From Anaerostipes rhamnosivorans (GTDB lineage: Bacteria; Bacillota; Clostridia; Lachnospirales; Lachnospiraceae), in assembly GCF_005280655.1 (NCBI RefSeq), contig NZ_CP040058.1, positions 2,146,001 to 2,210,000 on the forward strand: a stretch of DNA of 64,000 bases, written 5' to 3'. Under the pieces are notes generated by a model. It saw only the letters and a list, made by a program, of their open reading frames with translations. It searched no databases and was not told where the DNA came from. The translations under genes and the position numbers were made by a program. Below are positions 58,737 to 64,000 of the stretch, piece by piece; position 1 is the stretch's first letter; each line of letters begins with the position of its first letter.

Positions 58737-61148
58737 TTATTTCTGGACAATATTTACGATTCTTCCCGGAACATAGATTTCTTTCACAATCGTTCCGTTT
58801 AATTTGTCTCCTAATGCTTCCTTCGCCTTTTCAATGACAACATCTTTTGCATCGTCTGCGCCGATCGTAACAGTAGCCCTCGCTTTTCCGTTGATCTGCA
58901 CAGCAATCTCGACCTCATCATCCTTCAGATATGCTTCGTCGTATTCCGGCCATTTCTGGTCAAATACACTATTCTCATGACCAAGCTCACTCCAAAGTTC
59001 CTGTGAAATATGAGGCGCAAACGGTGCCAGCAGCACGATAAAGGTCTCCAGTGTTGTTTTGTCCACCCCGCCTTTTTTCGCCAGCTCATTGAGCTTGTTG
59101 TTGTATTCCATGAATCCGCTGACAACTGTATTCAGACTAAACTTATTTAGCCTGCTTGTCACATCATATACAAGACGATTACGCACCTTTAGAAGCTCTT
59201 TTGTCTCTTTTACATCCTTATCTTTCTGATCCAGTACCACGTTGTAGAAACGGCTTAAGAAACGGCGTACACCGTCAATTCCTCTTTCATCCCACTCGGC
59301 ATCCAGTTCCGGCGGTCCTACGAATAATTCATACATTCTAAGAGAGTCACATCCGTAGTCTCTCACCAGATCATCCGGTGAAACCACATTTCCTTTTGAC
59401 TTACTCATCTTAATTCCGTTTTTACCTGTGATCATTCCCTGGTTAAACAGCTTATGGAACGGCTCGTCAAAATCTACTACACCGATGTCATACAGGAATT
59501 TTGTATAGAATCTGGAGTACAGAAGATGAAGCACCGCATGCTCCACACCGCCGATATACATATCTACCGGAAGGTATTTATCCGCTTTTTCCTTGGAAAC
59601 AAGTTGTTCGTGATTCTTATTGTCAATATAACGGAGGAAATACCATGAAGATCCTGCCCACTGAGGCATGGTATTGGTCTCTCTTTTTGCTGGTTTTCCG
59701 CAGACCGGACAGGTAGTGTTCACCCACTCTTCAATATCTGCAAGTGGAGATTCCCCAGTTCCAGTTGGTTCATATTTTTCCACTTCCGGAAGTGTCAGCG
59801 GCAGCTGATCTTCAGGCACCGGCACAGCACCGCAGTCAGGGCAGTGTACAATTGGAATCGGCTCTCCCCAATAACGCTGGCGGCTGAATACCCAGTCTCT
59901 GAGCTTATAGTTGGTTGTCTTTTTGCCCACACCCATCTTTTCAATGATCTCAGGGGCTTCTTCCTTTAACACGGAGGATTCCATTCCATTCCATTCCCCG
60001 GAATTGATCATCGTTCCGGATGCATCTGTGTATGCTTCCGTCATATTTTCAATTTCTTTTCCGTCTTTTGCGATTACCTGTACGATCGGAATATCAAACT
60101 TTGTGGCAAACTCAAAGTCACGGTCATCATGGGCCGGAACACACATAATCGCGCCGGTTCCATAGTCTGCCAATACATAGTCAGACAGCCAGATCGGCAC
60201 TTTCTTGCCGTTGATCGGGTTGACTGCATAGCTTCCCGTGAATACACCGGTCTTTTCCTTATCCTGAAGGCGGTCAACGGAGGACTTTAAGGATGCCTGG
60301 AAGATATAGTCTTCCACAGCTTCTTTTGTCTCTTCTGTGGCAAGACCTGCTGCCAGCTTGTGCTCCGGAGCCAGAACCATGAAGGTTGCCCCGTGGAGGG
60401 TATCCGGTCTTGTCGTATAGACAGTGATCGTCTCGCCGCTTCCGTCCACCTTGAAGTCTACTTCTGCACCGTGGCTCTTTCCGATCCACTCTGCCTGCAT
60501 CTTCTTTACTTTTTCCGGCCAGTCTAATTTATCCAGATCACCCAAAAGACGGTCTGCATATTCTGTGATCTTTAACATCCACTGTCTTAAGTTCTTCTTC
60601 GTCACATCCGCACCGCAGCGTTCACACTTGCCGTTGACAACTTCCTCGTTGGCAAGACCTGTCTTGCAGGAAGGACACCAGTTGATCGGCATTTCTTTTT
60701 CGTAGGCCAGTCCCTTTTTGAACATCTGTACAAAGATCCACTGGGTCCATTTGTAGAACTCAGGATCTGTTGTATTGACTTCCATATCCCAGTCATAGAC
60801 GGCAGCGATCTCACCGATCTGGCGCTTGATATTGCTGATATTCTCTGCTGTGGATTCTTTCGGATGCACGCCCATCTTGATGGCATAGTTTTCCGCAGGC
60901 AGTCCAAAGGCATCCCACCCCATCGGATGGATCACATAATATCCGTTCAGCATTTTATAACGGCTCCACACATCGCTGATCACATAACCTCTCCAGTGTC
61001 CTACATGAAGTCCGCTTCCTGACGGATATGGGAACATATCCAGGCAATAGTATTTTGGCTTTTTGCCGTCATTTACATTGACCGGTTGTTCTTCCCAGTG
61101 TTTCCTCCACTTCTGTTCGATTGCCTTATGATTATAAGGTACTGCCAT
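58737..61148 (-). CDS. leuS: Leucyl-tRNA synthetase
   Basis: 803 residues from ATG 61148, 9 nt after AGGAGG (an upstream ATG 61157 touches that site). The class I motifs are MFPYPSGSGLHVGHWRGYVI near residue 38 (HIGH variant) and KMSKSKGNVVSPDDLV near 570 (KMSKS). The editing domain has TVYTTRPDTLHGATFMVLAP near 220. HYVIHPMGWDAFGLPAENYA is typical. I see no T-box leader in the upstream 180 bp. Confidence 0.97.
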   Translation of the reverse strand: MAVPYNHKAIEQKWRKHWEEQPVNVNDGKKPKYYCLDMFPYPSGSGLHVGHWRGYVISDVWSRYKMLNGYYVIHPMGWDAFGLPAENYAIKMGVHPKESTAENISNIKRQIGEIAAVYDWDMEVNTTDPEFYKWTQWIFVQMFKKGLAYEKEMPINWCPSCKTGLANEEVVNGKCERCGADVTKKNLRQWMLKITEYADRLLGDLDKLDWPEKVKKMQAEWIGKSHGAEVDFKVDGSGETITVYTTRPDTLHGATFMVLAPEHKLAAGLATEETKEAVEDYIFQASLKSSVDRLQDKEKTGVFTGSYAVNPINGKKVPIWLSDYVLADYGTGAIMCVPAHDDRDFEFATKFDIPIVQVIAKDGKEIENMTEAYTDASGTMINSGEWNGMESSVLKEEAPEIIEKMGVGKKTTNYKLRDWVFSRQRYWGEPIPIVHCPDCGAVPVPEDQLPLTLPEVEKYEPTGTGESPLADIEEWVNTTCPVCGKPAKRETNTMPQWAGSSWYFLRYIDNKNHEQLVSKEKADKYLPVDMYIGGVEHAVLHLLYSRFYTKFLYDIGVVDFDEPFHKLFNQGMITGKNGIKMSKSKGNVVSPDDLVRDYGCDSLRMYELFVGPPELDAEWDERGIDGVRRFLSRFYNVVLDQKDKDVKETKELLKVRNRLVYDVTSRLNKFSLNTVVSGFMEYNNKLNELAKKGGVDKTTLETFIVLLAPFAPHISQELWSELGHENSVFDQKWPEYDEAYLKDDEVEIAVQINGKARATVTIGADDAKDVVIEKAKEALGDKLNGTIVKEIYVPGRIVNIVQK

Positions 61149-61278
61149 AATTTTCATCCTCCTAAACTGTATCTTCGTTCTATAATCTGCACAAAACTTC
61201 TTGTACCTATATTATACTTATTAACTTATTTATTTTATCATATACCGGTTTGATGTCAATATTTCTCTCAATCTAACG

Positions 61279-61318
61279 AGAAAAAGCCGATCACTTATCC
61301 AGTGATACGGCTTTACTC
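61279..61318 (-). terminator. Terminator of the L,D-transpeptidase gene
   Basis: On the minus strand AAAGCCGTATCACT pairs with AGTGATCGGCTTT, then TTCTCG. It lies just after the transpeptidase stop. Confidence 0.8.
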
Positions 61319-61329
61319 ATAATCTTGTA

Positions 61330-62832
61330 TTAATTTGTTGATGCTGTAGTTGCAGCTGTCACCGCGGTTGTCGGTACAGTCGGATTTGTTGTCTCGACCG
61401 TCACGTTTACTTTTACTGATTTCGTAACAGTCTTTCCGCTTTTTCCTTTATAACTTACGGTAACATCATATGTGCCTTCTGTACTCTTAACTTTGCTAAG
61501 ATCAACCGCTGCCTTTTCTGCGCTGATCGTTGCTCCGTTATCCATAATTGAAACTGCTTTCAAAATTTCTTTCTTTAATGAATCCTTCGCTGCATCGAAA
61601 GCTCCATCTTTCACAGTCATGGCAAATGTATTCGGTTCTACATTAAGTTCAGCATCTTTGTAATTCTTCACTATTACTTTTACCGTCTTAGATGCAGACT
61701 TGTAAGGCTTGTTGCTGTTCTTTACTGTGTACTTAACTGTATAAGTTCCAGCCTTGTTAAACACATAGGTCTTAGCCTTAGAGTAAGACATAGTTGTTGC
61801 CTTTTTCTCTCCCGGCTTTGTGATGGAAACTGTCATGGCAGAAGTTCTGCTCTTTCCGCTTCTCATCTTCGCCGTGGTCTTGAAGACCGCGTTCTTTGTG
61901 TTGATCGTAACTGTCTTATTTGCCGCCTTGGAGATTATTGGTGCCAGTGTATCCACTACTTTTACTGTGATGGTCTTGCTGGTGCTCTTTCCAAGGGCAG
62001 ACTTTACAGAATACTTAATCTTATATGTACCTAAAGATTTGGTGCTGAATTTAGCTTTGTAATACTTTTTCTTCTTGGTATTATACTTTGTGACGGAGTA
62101 CTTCACCTTGCTGGTCAGACTCTTCTTGGTCACATTATCCTTGGCCGTTACATAGGACTTGATGCTGTAGGATTTACCGTATTCCACTGATTTTTTCTTC
62201 TTAGAAGAAACCTTAATGGTCGGTTTTACTTTTCGGTAAGGATTGTTCTTATCCGGGTCAGTAGGATCCCAATACATCTTTCTGGATGTGGACACCTTGA
62301 TCCCTTTTGGTTTTCCTAACGGTCCTGGATTCTTGCTGCTGTAGATCGTAACCTTTGTTCCCAGCTTACAATTGTCATAGATCCATTTGGCATCTGCCAC
62401 ACTCAAACGGATACATCCATGGGATGCAGTCTGTCCGAGCTTATTGTACTGGACAGTGGACTGGCTTGCCTTGCTGTGGCTGTAATACCATACAGAGTGG
62501 AATAAAATTCCTCCGTGAATCCTTGTACAATACTGTCCGTAGCTTGGACCCATCAGGGTCTGCCAGCGGTATTTGGCCGGAGTATAAAACGTCCCTGACG
62601 GAGTATTGGATCCTCCGCAGGATACCAAAAATGCCTTGACCGGTTTGTATTTGCCTTTGGTAAGCTTATATACAGTGGCTACATTGGCCTGCTTATTTAC
62701 CTTGATCCAGTATTTTGTCTGTGCCGCACTAACGCTCTTTGCCTTTGCCGGGCCGATTCCTGCCCCGATCAGGAAAGACAGCATCAGAAGCACGGCCGTG
62801 AACTTCTTTAACTTATTTGCTTGCTGCTTCAT
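61330..62832 (-). CDS. Secreted L,D-transpeptidase with Ig-like repeats
   Basis: 500 residues. The signal peptide ends near AKAKSVSAA (residue 37). The YkuD domain has TPSGTFYTP, then HGGILFHSVWYY and the active site ASHGCIRLSVADAKWIYDN with His138 and Cys140. It makes 3-3 crosslinks or anchors proteins in peptidoglycan. Residues 200-480 hold several Lys/Ser/Thr-rich Ig-like repeats, ending in a Thr/Ala tail with no sorting signal. ATG 62832 follows GGGTAATT, a weak site. Confidence 0.94.
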   Translation of the reverse strand: MKQQANKLKKFTAVLLMLSFLIGAGIGPAKAKSVSAAQTKYWIKVNKQANVATVYKLTKGKYKPVKAFLVSCGGSNTPSGTFYTPAKYRWQTLMGPSYGQYCTRIHGGILFHSVWYYSHSKASQSTVQYNKLGQTASHGCIRLSVADAKWIYDNCKLGTKVTIYSSKNPGPLGKPKGIKVSTSRKMYWDPTDPDKNNPYRKVKPTIKVSSKKKKSVEYGKSYSIKSYVTAKDNVTKKSLTSKVKYSVTKYNTKKKKYYKAKFSTKSLGTYKIKYSVKSALGKSTSKTITVKVVDTLAPIISKAANKTVTINTKNAVFKTTAKMRSGKSRTSAMTVSITKPGEKKATTMSYSKAKTYVFNKAGTYTVKYTVKNSNKPYKSASKTVKVIVKNYKDAELNVEPNTFAMTVKDGAFDAAKDSLKKEILKAVSIMDNGATISAEKAAVDLSKVKSTEGTYDVTVSYKGKSGKTVTKSVKVNVTVETTNPTVPTTAVTAATTASTN

Positions 62833-62954
62833 AATTACCCCTTTCGTCTTTTCTCAATACCCTACCATTATATCCACTCTTATTTATACTTGTAAATAGC
62901 AAAAAGTATGTTATGATAAATTTAAGAAAATTGTAAAATATCAAGGAGGACATT

Positions 62955-63323
62955 ATGATCGCATTTAATCATTTTAACTTTAACGTTTTAGACTTGGACA
63001 AAAGCCTTGAGTTCTATAAAAACGCGCTGGACCTTACCCCAGTACGCGAAAAAACCGCTTCTGACGGCAGCTTTAAGCTGGTATTTTTAGGGGACAAAAC
63101 CACAGGTTTCTCTTTGGAACTTACCTGGCTCAAGGACCGCACAGAACCTTACGATCTGGGCGAAGTTGAGTTTCATCTGGCACTGGAGACCGATGATATG
63201 GAAGCACTTCACAAGCGTCACGAGGATATGGGCTGTATCTGCTATGAGAATCCTGACATGGGAATTTACTTTATCAGCGATCCTGACGGATACTGGATCG
63301 AGATCATTCCGAGCAAAAACTAA
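62955..63323 (+). CDS. Glyoxalase/VOC-superfamily protein
   Basis: 122 residues. FNHFNFNVLDLDKSLEFYKN and FYKNALDLTPVRE at the start, LELTWLKD and GEVEFHLALETDDME, then MGIYFISDPDGYWIEIIP at the end. The last motif holds the Glu ligand of lactoylglutathione lyases, with His in the N-terminal HFNF. The likely role is methylglyoxal detoxification or a related lyase. AAGGAGGAC precedes the ATG. Stand-alone gene. Confidence 0.9.
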   Translation: MIAFNHFNFNVLDLDKSLEFYKNALDLTPVREKTASDGSFKLVFLGDKTTGFSLELTWLKDRTEPYDLGEVEFHLALETDDMEALHKRHEDMGCICYENPDMGIYFISDPDGYWIEIIPSKN

Positions 63324-63343
63324 AGACCGTACTTATGAATTCA

Positions 63344-63388
63344 CAAAGGGAACCCTTCTTTATACGGAAGGACTCCCTTTTATTTTTA
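63344..63388. terminator. Hairpin between the VOC and aminopeptidase genes
   Basis: AAAGGGAACCCTTC pairs imperfectly with GAAGGACTCCCTTTT, followed by ATTTTTAT. Convergent genes end here. Confidence 0.7.
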
Positions 63389-63406
63389 TCAGTTATACGT
63401 TTGTTT

Positions 63407-64000
63407 TTAACAGTTTCTAAGAAATACCTCGTAGCCTTTTTCCACTTCGTACAGATCGGATTTGCTGGTAATCTCCCACGGCGCGTGCATGTTCAGCACT
63501 GCAACGCCGCAGTCGATGACATCCATAGCATAACCCGCCGGAATATAAGCGATGGTGCCTCCGCCCCCTTCATCCACTTTCCCAAGCTCGGCAGTCTGGA
63601 ATGCCACCTCATTTTCATCAAACATTCTGCGCAGTTTTGCCACAAATTCCGGATTGGCATCATTAGAGCCTGACTTGCCACGGGAGCCGGTATATTTATT
63701 TAATACAAGTCCTTTTCCGAAGTACGCTGCGTTCTTCTTTTCCATAACTTGAGGATAATTTGGGTCAAAGGCAGCGCTGACATCCGAGGAAAGCATGTGG
63801 GAATTCTGAAGAATCCTGCGCAGTTTTAATTCGCTGTATTCTCCGGTCAAGGCAACAATCTCAGCCAAAGTATTTTCAAAGAATCTGGAATGCATCCCGG
63901 TTGCCCCGACGCTTCCGATCTCCTCTTTGTCCACGAGAATACAGCAGGTTGTCCTCTCGGCATCCTCTACGTTTAGCATGGCTGCCAGAGAAGTGTAAGC
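63407..64000 (-). CDS. M18-family aminopeptidase, N-terminus beyond the window edge
   Basis: The minus-strand frame enters at 64000 and stops at 63407, giving about 197 C-terminal residues. DKEEIGSVGATGMHSRFFEN carries the catalytic Glu pair, SSDVSAAFDPNYP is a conserved D-x-x-x-A-x-x-P segment, and LNMHAPWEITSKSDLYEVEK has the zinc-ligand His. The family removes N-terminal acidic or neutral residues from peptides in the cytoplasm. Confidence 0.92.
   Translation of the reverse strand, partial: AYTSLAAMLNVEDAERTTCCILVDKEEIGSVGATGMHSRFFENTLAEIVALTGEYSELKLRRILQNSHMLSSDVSAAFDPNYPQVMEKKNAAYFGKGLVLNKYTGSRGKSGSNDANPEFVAKLRRMFDENEVAFQTAELGKVDEGGGGTIAYIPAGYAMDVIDCGVAVLNMHAPWEITSKSDLYEVEKGYEVFLRNC

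Noticed and set aside
61149..61329. T-box leader before leuS
   Set aside because: No T-box sequence or specifier stem is visible in the upstream region; only the transpeptidase terminator lies there.

Overview
The window looks like a gut Firmicute of the family Lachnospiraceae. Strong AGGAGG ribosome-binding sites, small monocistronic or short operons, moderate GC, an ECF S-component, a ferredoxin-type aldo/keto reductase, an iron alcohol dehydrogenase and many short hairpin repeats all fit. A complete L-rhamnose operon and the overall gene set would suit Anaerostipes or a close relative, but that genus call is inference. Nearly all genes lie on the minus strand.

Layout. 1-2.3 kb: the 3' part of an aconitase-type hydratase gene and a divergent ECF vitamin-type transporter subunit. 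2.3-9.8 kb: a rhamnose operon (NCS1-type permease, rhaM, rhaB, rhaA, rhaD), a YefM/YoeB-type toxin-antitoxin pair and an AraC regulator. 9.8-15.8 kb: thiamin salvage genes thiM, thiE, thiD and a large secreted subtilisin-like protease. 16-17.6 kb: small unknown proteins, one an unusual Cys/Gly-rich double-repeat protein. 17.7-28.6 kb: msrA with a wrecked msrB domain, a GNAT / two-component system / FtsX-type ABC operon, and several disrupted genes (a GIY-YIG protein, a MerR and a LysR regulator). 28.6-45 kb: a redox, export and ligase region (aldo/keto reductase, iron alcohol dehydrogenase, cyclophilin-like lipoproteins, ABC exporter, PaaK-like AMP ligase, choloylglycine-hydrolase-like enzyme, flavodoxin, MATE, LysE, LysR, MFS, MalY, DUF3737). 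45-50.5 kb: a TipA-like MerR/ABC-2 exporter operon, an IS91-like HUH transposase with a small passenger ORF, and an acyl-ACP thioesterase. 50.5-58.6 kb: a GyrI-like protein, a UvrA-like ATPase, a TetR-controlled membrane gene pair, a WYL regulator, a DJ-1/PfpI protein and a HAD phosphatase. 58.7-64 kb: leuS, a secreted L,D-transpeptidase, a VOC protein and the 3' part of an M18 aminopeptidase gene.

Regulation visible in the DNA. Three near-identical LysR-type promoters (27.6, 37.4 and 45.2 kb) each carry an ATGCTT-type palindrome, a TATAGGTATT box and a -35/-10 pair with 17-bp spacing. They drive three leftward operons, tying the ligase/hydrolase/ABC/ADH operon, the cupin/CMD gene and the MalY/MFS operon into one regulon. 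Two MerR-type promoters with the family's 19-bp spacer stand before the aldo/keto reductase and the TipA-like regulator. Paired TGAAC-N3-GTTCA operators flank the tetR gene, and a CGTACG pair precedes the toxin-antitoxin operon.

The most unusual signal is two families of dispersed structured repeats. One (called R2 here, eight copies) has a conserved 29-nt core between complementary arms whose sequence changes from class to class while pairing is kept. One copy sequesters a ribosome-binding site and another is fused to the end of the msrB remnant. The other (R1, six copies) is a composite of several small hairpins and shares its middle section with the left flank of the IS91-like transposase gene, suggesting non-autonomous derivatives of that element.
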